Positions 8,290 to 17,600 are shown, counted from the first letter of the stretch. The stretch is 47,333 nt of DNA from an uncultured Bacteroidales bacterium (GCA_900319035.1 ONMU01000017.1:1-47333), one strand, 5' to 3'. Made by a program: numbers and translations. The notes: a model not told the origin generated them from the letters alone.

Positions 8290-8538
8290 AGTGCAGCGCA
8301 GGCAATAGCAAGTAGTCGGTTTCTGACTGCAATGGGTCCGATGATAGAGGATGAGCAGAAGATGAATGAGGTGCTTGAGTATATCGAGAGCATCAAGATA
8401 CAACCGATTCAACGACCGTTGAGTATAGACCCGGACTTCAAGAACAAGCCGATGTACTCGGTCGAGGAGTATTTTGACGGTCTGGCAAAAGATCTTGGCG
8501 AGGAATATGGGATGAATGATATACGTGAGGCTGTATGA
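8281..8538 (+). CDS. Putative antitoxin of a ParE/RelE-type pair
   Basis: This is an 85-residue acidic protein with no motif I can name. It starts at the ATGTTTATG of the leader repeat, so residue 1 or 3 may be the true start. The C-terminal half, with SVEEYFDGLAKDL, looks like the extended toxin-wrapping tail of type II antitoxins. The stop overlaps the start of the downstream RelE/ParE-like gene in an ATGA, which indicates translational coupling. The antitoxin role is inferred from this order and size. Confidence 0.7.
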   Translation: MFMSAAQAIASSRFLTAMGPMIEDEQKMNEVLEYIESIKIQPIQRPLSIDPDFKNKPMYSVEEYFDGLAKDLGEEYGMNDIREAV

Positions 8539-8855
8539 GGAAGTATGATGTAATGCTTACCGAAGAAGCCAAACAAGACCGAAAGTCGTTGGCTCGCTTC
8601 ATTAAGGAAGAAGTCCATGCTCCCTTGACAGCTAAGAGATATATGCTTGGCTTAGAGGAAGAAATTAAGAAGTTGGAGAATTCAGCAGGGGCATTGGCAG
8701 TAGATGAAGAGTTGTCTCGCCAATTGGGGATAGAGGTGCGGCGTACAAATTACAAGAACATGGCGATAATTTTCTCTGTGGAAGGAGAAAAAGCATATGT
8801 TCATCATGTACTACCGCAAAAGATGATAATCTTTGGGATTAAAATAAATCAATAA
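8535..8855 (+). CDS. ParE/RelE-superfamily toxin
   Basis: This 106-residue protein has the RelE/ParE pattern. An early segment LTEEAKQDRKSLARFI is followed by two helices, then a beta-strand region with EVRRTNYKNMAIIFSV and VHHVLPQKM. The family either cleaves ribosome-bound mRNA or poisons gyrase, and the sequence alone does not tell which. It is coupled by ATGA overlap to the antitoxin gene upstream. A degenerate leader repeat with no gene behind it begins about 15 nt before its stop. Confidence 0.8.
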   Translation: MRKYDVMLTEEAKQDRKSLARFIKEEVHAPLTAKRYMLGLEEEIKKLENSAGALAVDEELSRQLGIEVRRTNYKNMAIIFSVEGEKAYVHHVLPQKMIIFGIKINQ

Positions 8856-8880
8856 AAACCAATTTTTTTAAAAATTTGAA
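8841..8880 (+). repeat. Degenerate leader repeat without a following gene
   Basis: AATAAAAACCAATTTTTTT followed by AAAAATTTGAAG matches the array leader but lacks the central TTTAACTTT block and the ATG. It begins inside the last codons of the ParE/RelE gene. It may mark a lost cassette. Confidence 0.65.
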
Positions 8881-9060
8881 GAGACAAGTTAAGCAAAATA
8901 TCTCTCGTTTCCCGTCAGATTTCATGGTTGAACTTACCCGTTAGGAGTACAATTCTTTAAGGTGCCAAAATGGCACCATAGAAAATGGCAAGGGGGGCAT
9001 TTTTTTTATCAATGAAAAGTTAAGGGCAGCTTCGGCTGCCTTTGATTTTGGCTTGCGAAA
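8881..9060. terminator. Intergenic stem-loops, probable end of the first transcript
   Basis: Two compact stems lie in this gene-free stretch. GGTGCC-AAAAT-GGCACC is at 8961-8977 and is followed 21 nt later by a T-run. GGCAGC-TTCG-GCTGCC is at 9025-9040 with A/T flanks extending the stem. The UUCG tetraloop is unusually stable. Together they could end the first half of the array before promoter P2. Confidence 0.6.
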
Positions 9061-9150
9061 GTGTAAAAATTGACGAAAATAGAGTAAAAATAGCGCACGT
9101 GCCCTCACGCGCTTGCGTATATGAAAAACTTTTTGTATCTTTGCACCCGA
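9061..9150 (+). promoter_or_regulatory. Promoter P2 of the toxin-antitoxin array (duplicate of P1)
   Basis: TATCTTTG at 9136-9143 sits 20 nt after a TTG, in a roughly 40 bp block that appears identical to that at P1, preceded by the same GTGTAAAAATTGAC motif. It would drive the second half of the array. Confidence 0.8.
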
Positions 9151-9160
9151 AATAGATTAC

Positions 9161-9206
9161 AAATAATAAACCATTTTTGTTTTACTTTAAAAATTAAATG
9201 CTTATA
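9161..9206 (+). repeat. Leader repeat copy 2
   Basis: AAATAATAAACCATTTTTG, then TTTACTTTAAAAATTAAATG and CTTATAC. The second ATG of the usual ATGCTTATG is changed to ATA here. It follows promoter P2 by about 15 nt, so it would form the 5' UTR. Confidence 0.75.
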
Positions 9207-9281
9207 CAGACGGATAACTACAAAAAGCAATCACCGATCAATGAAGTAGATGGCGGTAGCATGTCTGTTCATCAACAATGA
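9198..9281 (+). CDS. 27-residue ORF at leader copy 2, possible gene remnant
   Basis: The ORF starts at the leader ATG and encodes MLIQTDNYKKQSPINEVDGG plus SMSVHQQ. It ends in an ATGA overlap with the next gene. It could be a genuine small coupled peptide, an N-terminal remnant of a lost antitoxin, or only a translated leader. No family was recognised. Confidence 0.4.
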   Translation: MLIQTDNYKKQSPINEVDGGSMSVHQQ

Positions 9282-9550
9282 GAACGATTGAAGAAAATAT
9301 GCACGCATGGACTTTAGATGAGGTCATCGATCAGGAGATCGGGAAAGCGGGAACGTCCGAGCGCGATGCTTTTGAGGCAAAGGTCGAAGCCAAAGTCCGT
9401 GAGTCGGAAGAGAAGGCGTCTATGCACATAGTTGTGCCGGTATCTGTTCGTGACACCATTCGCCGTAATGCGGCGGCTTTAGGTGAGAGTGCTAACGCGT
9501 ACATCAACAATATCTTTGAGCAAGTCGTAACCCCTGCGGCTTTTGCATAA
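9278..9550 (+). CDS. Small ribbon-helix-helix-like protein, putative antitoxin or regulator
   Basis: The 90-residue product has an acidic, helical N-terminal half. The C-terminal segment HIVVPVSVRDTIRRNAAALG followed by ESANAYINNIFE resembles a ribbon-helix-helix fold: a strand with alternating hydrophobics, then two helices with a turn containing ES. This is the reverse of most antitoxins, which have the DNA-binding part first. The YafQ-type toxin gene follows after a leader repeat, so this could be its antitoxin, but no overlap supports that. It starts in an ATGA overlap with the 27-residue ORF. Confidence 0.65.
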   Translation: MRTIEENMHAWTLDEVIDQEIGKAGTSERDAFEAKVEAKVRESEEKASMHIVVPVSVRDTIRRNAAALGESANAYINNIFEQVVTPAAFA

Positions 9551-9560
9551 CTTGCAAAAT

Positions 9561-9622
9561 AACTCAAAATAAATAATTAAAAACCAATTTTTTTGTTTAA
9601 CTTTAAAAATTTAATGCTTATG
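9561..9622 (+). repeat. Leader repeat copy 3
   Basis: This is a full-length copy: AACTCAAAATAAATAATT, AAAAACCAATTTTTTTG, TTTAACTTTAAAAATTTAATG, CTTATG. It starts 11 nt after the stop of the RHH-like gene and ends at the start of the YafQ-type gene. Confidence 0.85.
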
Positions 9623-9982
9623 CAGACAATGACAATACAATATAACCCGGCGAATGCATTAGTACAGCCGATAATCGAGCTGATCCAGCAAGTGAAAGGC
9701 ATTAAGATTATCAGTACCGGCAAGTTTAAAAAAGACGTGAAGACTTGCGAGAAAAGGGGCTATGATTTGTCTGCGTTAAGGACGGTAATCAAGCATCTTG
9801 AGGAAGAAGGACAAGTGCCGGCTGAATATCTTCCTCATAAATTGGTTGGCAAGTTGCGCGGATATTGGGAGTGCCATATTGAATCTAATAGGTTGCTCAT
9901 ATATGACGTGCAAGAAACTATAGAATTAGTTTCTTTAGCAAGAACAGGTACTCATTCCGATTTGTTCAAGAAATCAAAATGA
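9614..9982 (+). CDS. YafQ-type RelE-superfamily toxin with an antitoxin-like N-terminal segment
   Basis: From about residue 30 the protein follows YafQ: ISTGKFKKDVKTCEKRGYDL, then PHKLVGKLRGYWECHIES, LLIYDVQETIELVSLARTG and THSDLF. The histidines that match the YafQ active site are in PHKL, ECHIE and GTHSDLF. The first 30 residues (TIQYNPANALVQPIIELIQQ) are not part of normal YafQ and resemble the start of small Bacteroidota antitoxins. This suggests a fusion through loss of the intervening antitoxin. The start is at the leader ATG (9614) or the next ATG (9620). No overlapping antitoxin gene is present. Confidence 0.82.
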   Translation: MLMQTMTIQYNPANALVQPIIELIQQVKGIKIISTGKFKKDVKTCEKRGYDLSALRTVIKHLEEEGQVPAEYLPHKLVGKLRGYWECHIESNRLLIYDVQETIELVSLARTGTHSDLFKKSK

Positions 9983-9986
9983 TCAA

Positions 9987-10047
9987 AAATCAAAATAAAT
10001 AATAAAAACCAATTTTTTTGTTTAACTTAAAAAATTTAATGCTTATG
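9987..10047 (+). repeat. Leader repeat copy 4
   Basis: This is a full-length copy nearly identical to copy 3: CAAAATAAATAATAAAAACC, AATTTTTTTG, TTTAACTTAAAAAATTTAATG, CTTATG. It leads into the small antitoxin-like gene. Confidence 0.85.
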
Positions 10048-10254
10048 AAAGCTAATCCTACAATAACGAAAGCAGAGATTGCAGAGCATTTTGTTACATT
10101 GGAGGAGATGCATGAGCATTTAGTGAAGAATATAAAACAGCGCTTTGCTGAAAGAGAATTGAGGGCAAAAACAAAAGCTGCAATGAAAGAGGCTCGGGAA
10201 GGTAACTTGAAGACGTATTCAAGTGTGGAGGAAATGATGGAAGAAATACTTTAA
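10039..10254 (+). CDS. Putative antitoxin, 71 residues
   Basis: The small charged helical protein starts at ATG 10039 or 10045 of the leader. The tail KTYSSVEEMMEEIL is typical of the short C-termini of RelB-, Phd- or addiction-module-type antitoxins. The N-terminal TITKAEIAEHFVTLEEMHEH could be a DNA-binding helix pair. It precedes a HEPN gene by 28 nt, so it may belong to the HEPN/nucleotidyltransferase module. Alternatively it is a leftover antitoxin whose toxin has been lost. The function is inferred from context. Confidence 0.6.
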   Translation: MLMKANPTITKAEIAEHFVTLEEMHEHLVKNIKQRFAERELRAKTKAAMKEAREGNLKTYSSVEEMMEEIL

Positions 10255-10282
10255 GTGGCACATAAACAAAGTTTGTAGAAAT

Positions 10283-10696
10283 ATGATGACAAAGGAAGAA
10301 AAAGTGGCATATTGGCTGGATATTGCAGATTACGATATTGAAACAGCCGAAGCGATGTACAAAACAAAACGGTGGCTGTATGTTGCATTTATGTGTCATC
10401 AAACCATTGAGAAAACACTCAAAGCCTATTGGTCTTTTGTTCGAGACGACATACCTCCCAAGACCCACAACCACATGCGTCTTGCAGATGGATGCGAATT
10501 GCTAGAGCAAATGAGTGAAGAACAAAAATCATTTTTAGATATCATCACAAATTACAATATAGAAGCACGTTATCCGGAAGACAAGGCGGCATTGGCACGA
10601 ACATTAAGTCCAAAAGTGTGTCGAAGTATAATAGATGATACAAAAGTATTACAACAATGGATAAAAGACAAACTCTCAAATTTGATGAAGCCCTAA
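10283..10696 (+). CDS. HEPN-domain protein
   Basis: This 137-residue helical protein opens with a classical HEPN helix pair. YWLDIADYDIETAEAMY is followed by YVAFMCHQTIEKTLKAYW, the 'two-helix plus Q-x-x-E-K-x-L-K' pattern of the HEPN family. A Pro-x-x-x-His segment (IPPKTHNHMRL) follows. The short RX4HXY active-site motif of HepT is not evident, so RNase activity is uncertain. Its end overlaps the downstream nucleotidyltransferase gene by 40 nt. Such pairs are common in Bacteroidota and archaea and act as toxin-antitoxin or sugar-nucleotide-type modules. Confidence 0.85.
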   Translation: MMTKEEKVAYWLDIADYDIETAEAMYKTKRWLYVAFMCHQTIEKTLKAYWSFVRDDIPPKTHNHMRLADGCELLEQMSEEQKSFLDIITNYNIEARYPEDKAALARTLSPKVCRSIIDDTKVLQQWIKDKLSNLMKP

Positions 10697-10974
10697 ATCT
10701 TGTACGTCGTTACAAGCAGGTGATATCATCTCGTTTCCAAACGGAGCCGAGAGTGATGATGTATGGCTCGTATAGCAAGGGCTATGCAAATCCGGATAGC
10801 GATATAGATGTGGCTGTTATTGTGCCGACATATGGAAATCGCAAATTTGAAATCGCCCAAGGATTATGGAGAGATACGCGTAGTGTGAGTCTTCTGATTG
10901 AGCCGGTGTTAATGGCGGATGACTGTCCGTCTCCGTTATACGATGATGTCATGCAGACAGGTGTGGCTGTTTGA
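10657..10974 (+). CDS. Minimal nucleotidyltransferase paired with HEPN
   Basis: The 105-residue protein carries the nucleotidyltransferase signature GSYSKG followed by PDSDIDVAVIV. It pairs with the overlapping HEPN gene upstream. Gene order is HEPN first, the opposite of the MntA/HepT pair at 7.55-8.23 kb. It starts inside the HEPN gene (ATGGATAAAAG). The window therefore holds two separate HEPN/nucleotidyltransferase modules of different subfamilies within one array. Confidence 0.85.
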   Translation: MDKRQTLKFDEALNLVRRYKQVISSRFQTEPRVMMYGSYSKGYANPDSDIDVAVIVPTYGNRKFEIAQGLWRDTRSVSLLIEPVLMADDCPSPLYDDVMQTGVAV

Positions 10975-11000
10975 TATAATGCAGAAATATAGAAACTCTA

Positions 11001-11051
11001 TATAATTAAAAACCAATTTTTCTGTTTAACTTAAAAAATTTAATGTATATG
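11001..11051 (+). repeat. Leader repeat copy 5
   Basis: TATAATTAAAAACCAATTTT, then TCTGTTTAACTTAAAAAATT and TAATGTATATG. The usual ATGCTTATG is ATGTATATG here. It leads into the short antitoxin gene of the PIN module. Confidence 0.85.
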
Positions 11052-11165
11052 GAAAAAGGAGTATTGCAAGACAGAATTTCGAAGGCGGGAGAATGGATGA
11101 GAAATCATACAGAACCGTTAATTATCATAAGTGACAAACAGGCGATTGAGGCATTGCGAGTATGA
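11043..11165 (+). CDS. Short antitoxin of the PIN module, 40 residues
   Basis: The small ORF begins at the leader ATG (alternative start 6 nt later) and ends in an ATGA overlap with the PIN-domain gene. The sequence includes LQDRISKAGEWM, then PLIIISDKQAIEAL, which resembles the strand-and-helix part of small antitoxins that accompany PIN toxins in Bacteroidota. Forty residues is very short for a DNA-binding antitoxin, so it may act only by binding the toxin. Supported by position, overlap and leader; the family is not named. Confidence 0.7.
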   Translation: MYMEKGVLQDRISKAGEWMRNHTEPLIIISDKQAIEALRV

Positions 11166-11602
11166 GATGCTTGTTGGATACATGTTTGTTCTTGGATTGG
11201 ACTTCCGATGATTATATATCACCGGATATTCAGGCTATCATAGCAGACTACGATAATACATTGTATCTTAGTTCGGAAAGTATAAAAGAATATGTGAACC
11301 TCTTCCAGCAAGGCAAATTACGTTTGCCATCCGATATGCAAGAGAAGGGATTCGATGTGTTTGACCTCATAGAAAACACACTAGGTATTACGGTTAAGTA
11401 TGTTACTAAAGAGCATCTCCAAAAGATGATGACGCTTCCAAATGTTGAAGGGCATACAGATCCGAGCGACAGATTGATTATAGCTCAGGCTTTAGCAGAG
11501 AATCTTACGCTGCTAAGTAGTGATGGACAATTCCCAAACTATAAGAAACTGCATTTGGGATTAGACCTCATAGAAAACAAACGCCCGAGCAAGAAATATT
11601 AA
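11162..11602 (+). CDS. PIN-domain toxin (VapC-like RNase)
   Basis: This 146-residue PIN-domain protein shows the expected acidic sites: D6 in LLDTCLFLDW, a central Glu in SSESIKEYVN, and the Asp pair in DPSDRLIIAQA followed by SSDGQF. PIN toxins are Mg-dependent RNases that often cut tRNA or rRNA. The start overlaps the 40-residue antitoxin in ATGA, giving translational coupling. The stop codon lies at the edge of the last leader repeat, which carries on into the giant secreted protein gene. Confidence 0.9.
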   Translation: MRCLLDTCLFLDWTSDDYISPDIQAIIADYDNTLYLSSESIKEYVNLFQQGKLRLPSDMQEKGFDVFDLIENTLGITVKYVTKEHLQKMMTLPNVEGHTDPSDRLIIAQALAENLTLLSSDGQFPNYKKLHLGLDLIENKRPSKKY

Positions 11603-11661
11603 ATAACTCAAAATAAATAATAAAAACCAATTTTTTTACTAATTAAAATTTAATGCTTATG
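11603..11661 (+). repeat. Leader repeat copy 6, in front of the giant secreted protein
   Basis: AACTCAAAATAAATAATAAA, AACCAATTTTTTT, ACTAATTAAAATTTAATG, CTTATG. The same leader that fronts the toxin-antitoxin genes here precedes a surface-protein gene, and the start codons are again ATGCTTATG. Confidence 0.85.
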
Positions 11662-14600
11662 AAAAACAAATTTTCAAGTTTTTTAACTCAAAAGGGTAGG
11701 TGGCTCATCGCCACACTCTTCCTCCTCTTCTCCCTTGGCATAGGGAATGCGTGGGGAGATGATTGGACAGCTGCGAATATCGTGGATAATTCGGGCGCAG
11801 GGACGACAAAGAGTCATATCACTGTGTCCTCGCCTGGTATTGCTTCCACAACATCTGCTCAAATATGGAAAGATGGGAAAACAGCCAAAAATGAAACTAC
11901 GTTACAAATTGGAGCTAGCACTACGAGTGACTATAACAAGACCAATAGTTACGTGGAAATAAAAGCAGATAAAGGATATGCTTTAGGCACTACTCTTAAT
12001 TTTCGTGGAGGCTCAAATGATTCTAATGATAAGAACTGTGTAGTTGTTTGGTGGACAGGGAAAGTTGGTGCTACGTTTACCGGCTATGAAGTTGTAAAAT
12101 TGAATAATAAGAATATCTCATCTTCTGCGAGTGCGAATTATTCAGTTACCCTTCCTGCCAATACTCGTGTTGTTCGTATTTACAGGCAAGTTGGATTTAA
12201 TAGTACAAATACCGCGTTTGGAACGGATAATACCTTAGGAGACGGAAAGGCTTACTTTGCCAGCGTAACTGCAACTTCTGTTCTCGCTCCTGAGATAGAA
12301 GGTGATGCGGAAATGCTTAAAAGTGAGACGATACCATTTGTAGGCTATCCTGCAGGAGGAACGTGGGCTGTGACCAGTGGTTCGGCTACGATTAATTCTA
12401 CTTCTGGAGCATTGACATCTGGCTCAACCAGCGGAGATGTAGTCATCTCTTATACGGTTGATGACAAATCAGGTACTCATACAGTAACAGTATTGGATAC
12501 TGATTCCAAAACGCTATGCTGGGACTTTACGCAAGGTGTTCTGCCAACCGCGTCAGGTGTAACAGCTACAGGAAATGGTGAATTCAATGCAATGGGTTAT
12601 AATCTTGCGACGGCAAATACTAATTTTGCATATATAGATGTTGAAGATGCCGGATATGTTATCACAGCTGCCACCTTGACGGTTTTTCCTGGAGGTACAG
12701 GTGCTAAAAACTTTAAAGGAGATTTTAATGCGTCTCTAACGGATGCTATAAGTACAACTGATGGTGAGTATTGGCAAATAGATAGATCTATTTCTGACTC
12801 GGAAAAAAATACAGAGGTAAATTTGGGTAATGTATCTTCTATCCCCAGTGGAGCAACTGCTTTTCGTATCACTAAAGGAAGTACAGGTGTCGCAGTTGGT
12901 AAAATATATTTAACTCTGAAGAAAGCTGTTGCTTGTACTGTAGCTCCGACGGTATCAGCAACGACGAAGGGTGCAACAACTTCGACAACGCAGGTTGTAA
13001 ACTGTGCGGGTATTTCTTCACTTGGATCGGAAGGATGCTCGATTTCTTCTTACGGTTTCGTATATGGAACGGGTTCTACACCCAATATTGATGACGACAC
13101 ACCAGTAGAGGTTGGAACAAGTTATTCAACTATCAATACAGCTTTCGCAGAAACTACACTTACCGGTTTGACAGCAAGTACTACTTATTATGTACGTGCT
13201 TATGCAACTAATGGCTCTGGAACGAGCTATGGAAGTGCTGTTAGTTTCACGACAAACGATGCATGTACCGTAGTTCCTACTGTTTCGGCGATTTCTAAGG
13301 GTACTACATCATTTACAACGCAAGTGTTGAACTGCGATGGTATCACGGCAATTGGTTCTGCCGGCTGTGCCATTTCTTCTTACGGATTTGTATATGGTAC
13401 TACGGAGCACCCAACGACCGCTAATACGACGAAAGAGGTTGGTACCAGTTATACCGTAGTAAGTACCGCGTTTGCGGAGACGACCCTGACGGGTTTAACA
13501 CCGAATACAACTTATTATGTTCGTGCTTATGCAACGAATGATTTCGGCACTGCATATAGTAGCAACGAATTGTCCTTTACTACGTTGGAAACGATTGGTA
13601 ATGTGGCATTTATAGCGTCCTCGGCTGATGCTACTAACGATGCTATTACCGCATTGCGTGACGCAGGATACAATGTAACGGTACGTACAAAAGCCGCTTC
13701 TCCTGACTATACAGGTGTTGATCTCGTGGTTTTGGATGAATCGCTTAGTTGGGCTAACTCTGATGAGGGAGCAACCGTCGTTGGAGTGAACGTGCCTATT
13801 TTGAGCTTGAAGGCGTTCTTCTATACCTTATCCAGCCGTTGGAATTGGGGAACTCCGGTTAATCCTTCGACGTCTGAGTTGGCTACATTGTCCACAGAGT
13901 ATACCAATATATCAAGCCATCCTATCTTTGACGGTGTGACTATTACTGCGGGCGCAGTAGATATGGTTAATCCTTCAAAGAGTGGAAATAATTTGCAAGG
14001 TGTTACTACAAGTACTTTAGTGGAAGGCAAGCGAGGTTATACGTTAGCAACGAGTGCAACAGGTACTACTTGTATCCACGAGTTGACTCCTAGTCAGCGT
14101 GGTGTCTCTACAGCTAAATATTTGCTTATCGCTTTGAGTAGCAATATCAAGGATAACTATTCTGATGATGCTAAGAAGATGATAGTTAATGCCGCAAAGT
14201 ACCTGATTGGTAATACATCGTGGGAACCAGTAGTTGCTCCGAAACTGTTGTCTTCTGTTCCCGCAAATAGTGCAACGGATGTGGCAGTAGAAGGCAATAT
14301 CGTTTTGACGTTTAGCCAGAATGTAACATTGAATGATGCTTCTAAGTTTACGTTATCGGGAGGTGCAGGCTCGTTGACAACGGCAAGCATTTCTGTAAGC
14401 GACGCGGTCGTAACGATTCCTTACTCCGGTTTGGATAATAGCACGGAATATACTTTGGCGACAGCAGCAGGTGCCGTAAAGAATGGTAGTGATGTTCCTA
14501 ATGCTGCTTTGAGCAATATTGTGTTTACAACCGAAGCGGCTTGTACAAAACCGAAAGCTCCGGAGTCATTGGCAGCAAGTAACATTACTCATACTTCTGC

Positions 14601-17600
14601 AGACCTCAGTTGGGATCCGTTAGGCTACGGGGCAAATGGCTATAAGATCTCGATTATTAAGAAAGATGACGAGACTGTTATCCTAGATTGGACGGATGAG
14701 GCAACGAATAGCTATGAGGCAAAAGGTTTGACACAAGGAACGACATATACGTTGAAGGTTAAATACAAAGGCACCGGTGCTCAATGTGAGTTCAGTAATG
14801 AGGTGACGCTTGATTTCACGACAACCGCTCCGAGTGTAGCAGATTTGGTAACGATAGCAGACGACTATACGTTTACGCCGAGTGCTACTATTGCCGCGGG
14901 AACTTTAGCTGAAAGCAATAAGTTCTTTGGTGCAGGAACCGATGACTGTGATTACGGTAGCGGTATGCGCGTGAAGGAAAATCGCGCATTAGCATTTAAG
15001 GTTAATAATGGCGCGAGAGTTAAAGTTACCTTTACTACAAACGGCGACCGTGAGATGCAATTAGGCACTGATAAAGCAGACGATGATAATAAGGCATATG
15101 GTCATACAAAAACTTCTCCGGCTACATTTGATGTAACAGCAGATGGCGTTGTTTATCTGACAGCATCGAGTGATTTGCGTTTCTCGAAGTTGGAGATCAT
15201 GTATCCGCACACGGTTACTTATGACCTGAATGGTGGTACAGGTACTACTCCGACGCAGGCATCTAAGTATGTAGGCGAGACATTCTCCGTACACGATGGA
15301 GTGACGGATATTACAGCTCCGGCATCGAAAGATTTCGATAAATGGGTTGACCAAGATGCTGCAGATGTAGCCGCTGGCGCTACCTACACGATGCCGGCAA
15401 AGAATGTGACACTGACTGCTCAATGGGTAGATCATATTGAACCGGTTGACCCGACGTTGACTTATGACGATGGTGCCTATTCTGTAGGCGGGTCGGCATT
15501 GGATTTGAGTTCGCTTATTACGGCTCAGACCAGTACGGGCGCTATCACCTATAGCGTGAAGACCGACGGTGGTACAAGTGCTTCTATCGATGGTAATAAC
15601 TTCACAGCGACAGCAGCAGGTACAGCAACTATTACTGCATCGCAGGCAGCAGTTGTTGGATTCAACGCTAAATCGGTTGATTTCAACGTGGTTGTTACCG
15701 AGCCGACTGAAGTAGATGGTATCAAGATGGTTGTGACTGGTGCTTTGACAGGTAACTTCCGCGTGAAAGCAGACCAATTGAAGACAGGTGCATATACAGT
15801 AGAGGGTATTAACTATGCTAAATATGTACAGATGGGAAGCACCCATACAAGCTTCGGTGGTGAGACTGAAGGAACTCAGACTAAGGGTATTTATTACGCA
15901 CCGACGAAGAAGAACATAACGTTCTGGTTCTATATGCAAAATACGGAATCTTCTACAACGAGAAAAATCTATGTTTATACGATTGAAGAAGGTAAGGCAA
16001 TTACTTCTAAGACCGTTGATGTAGAAGCTGGTTCACATTTAGTAAGCACAGATATCACTCTGACAACAAATGCTGAAATAGTATTTGGTGTAGAGAATAC
16101 GAAATTGTATTTCTGTCAGATTGTAGCTGTAGAGTCTGGTGAAGACTTGTTACAAGGTGGTCAGAATGGTTATGTATTCGATTACTCGAAGAAACGTCAG
16201 AACGTAGCGGCTAATACACTACGTACTATTGATGGTATCGATTATAAGTTGTCTGCAGAGTCGAAGATTAATTCGGCATCGAATGTGCAGTTAACAACAT
16301 TAGGTACGCATTATATCAAGTTCCATCTGGATGCTCCGATGACGGTTAATGTATATGCAGACAATAAAAAGTATTATGTAGGAACCGAGTGTTCTACAGA
16401 AGACGCTGCTAAGACTTATGAGGCAACAGGTGATGGAGAATTCACTCTCGCAGCCGGAAACTGGTACATTAATGGTTCTGGTGCTCAGGTTAAGATCAAT
16501 AAACTTTCATTCATGCTGCCGAAGTGCGAGAAGCCGACTATTACTACTCAACCGGCTACGTGCCATACGTTCGCTCCGGGCAGCATGACTGCAACGGTTG
16601 TGGCAGAGGTTATTGATGGCGGAACACTCTCTTACCAATGGTACAACGCTTCTGATGACAGCGAGGTTGATGGAGCAACAGCGGCAACTCTGACCACTAC
16701 GACCGAGGGTACGTACTATGTAATCGTTACCAACTCTCTCGCAGGCCACCAAGACAATTCGACTAAGTCTGACGAGGCGGAACTTGGCTACCGCGTAACG
16801 AACGATGCTACCTTGATGGCATTGAGTTATGGCACCCCTGCAACTGCTATCACATTGGAGGATGGTGTTTATACCTATGCTGTTGAATTGGCTAAGGGTA
16901 CAACCGATGTTCCTGCATTGGCAGCAACGGCTACTATGGACGGCTATGCTACAGTTACTATCAGCAATGCAGCTGAGTTTGTAAGTTATGCTGCAAGTTC
17001 GACCGTTACCGTTAAGTCGGAAGACGCAACAGTGACGAATGTTTACACGGTCAATTTCACTGTAAAACATGATCTGCCGCAAGTTGACGTAACAGCAACT
17101 ACTACATGGAACTGGGCTAATGCAGCTGAAACCATGCAGAAGATTCTACCTGAGACAAAGGATGTAGAGCAACTCATGGCTAATATCGATGACGAAGGCA
17201 AACAGCTGAAGAACGATGCTGAGTTTAACTCGCAAGCTTTGATCTTTAGCGGTCAAGAGGCTCTTGAAAAATCTGGTAGTGGTGCGAATACAAGATGGTT
17301 TGCTAAGGGTGGTCACATTAAGTTCAATGTAACCGTACCGGGTATCGTTGAGGTTGAGTTCTCGGATAATGGAAATAACAACCGTCGTATTAAGATCAAC
17401 GACGCTGTATCGACCGTAGCATCGGCAAGCAATACAGATGTGAAGACATATAAGGCTTATGTTCAACCGGGCGAGGTAATGCTTATGGGTGTTAAGAACG
17501 ATGGAACAGATGTAGACCAGTATATCCGTATCTCGAAGATTACCTTCACGGCTAATCCGACTCCTGACTACACACGTAATGTAACGAACAACATCGGTAC

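Noticed and set aside
8231-11661. CRISPR array made of the leader repeats
   Set aside because: Repeats are separated by whole genes of varied length, not by uniform 30-40 bp spacers, and there are no cas genes.
9561-11661. Integron with attC sites
   Set aside because: The leader lacks the paired inverted R/L boxes of attC, and the only tyrosine recombinase in the window is housekeeping-type XerD 11 kb away.
15061-15939. A 292-codon minus-strand frame opposite the giant secreted protein gene, rich in Cys and Ser
   Set aside because: Antisense of Thr/Ala-rich coding DNA; no promoter or domain.
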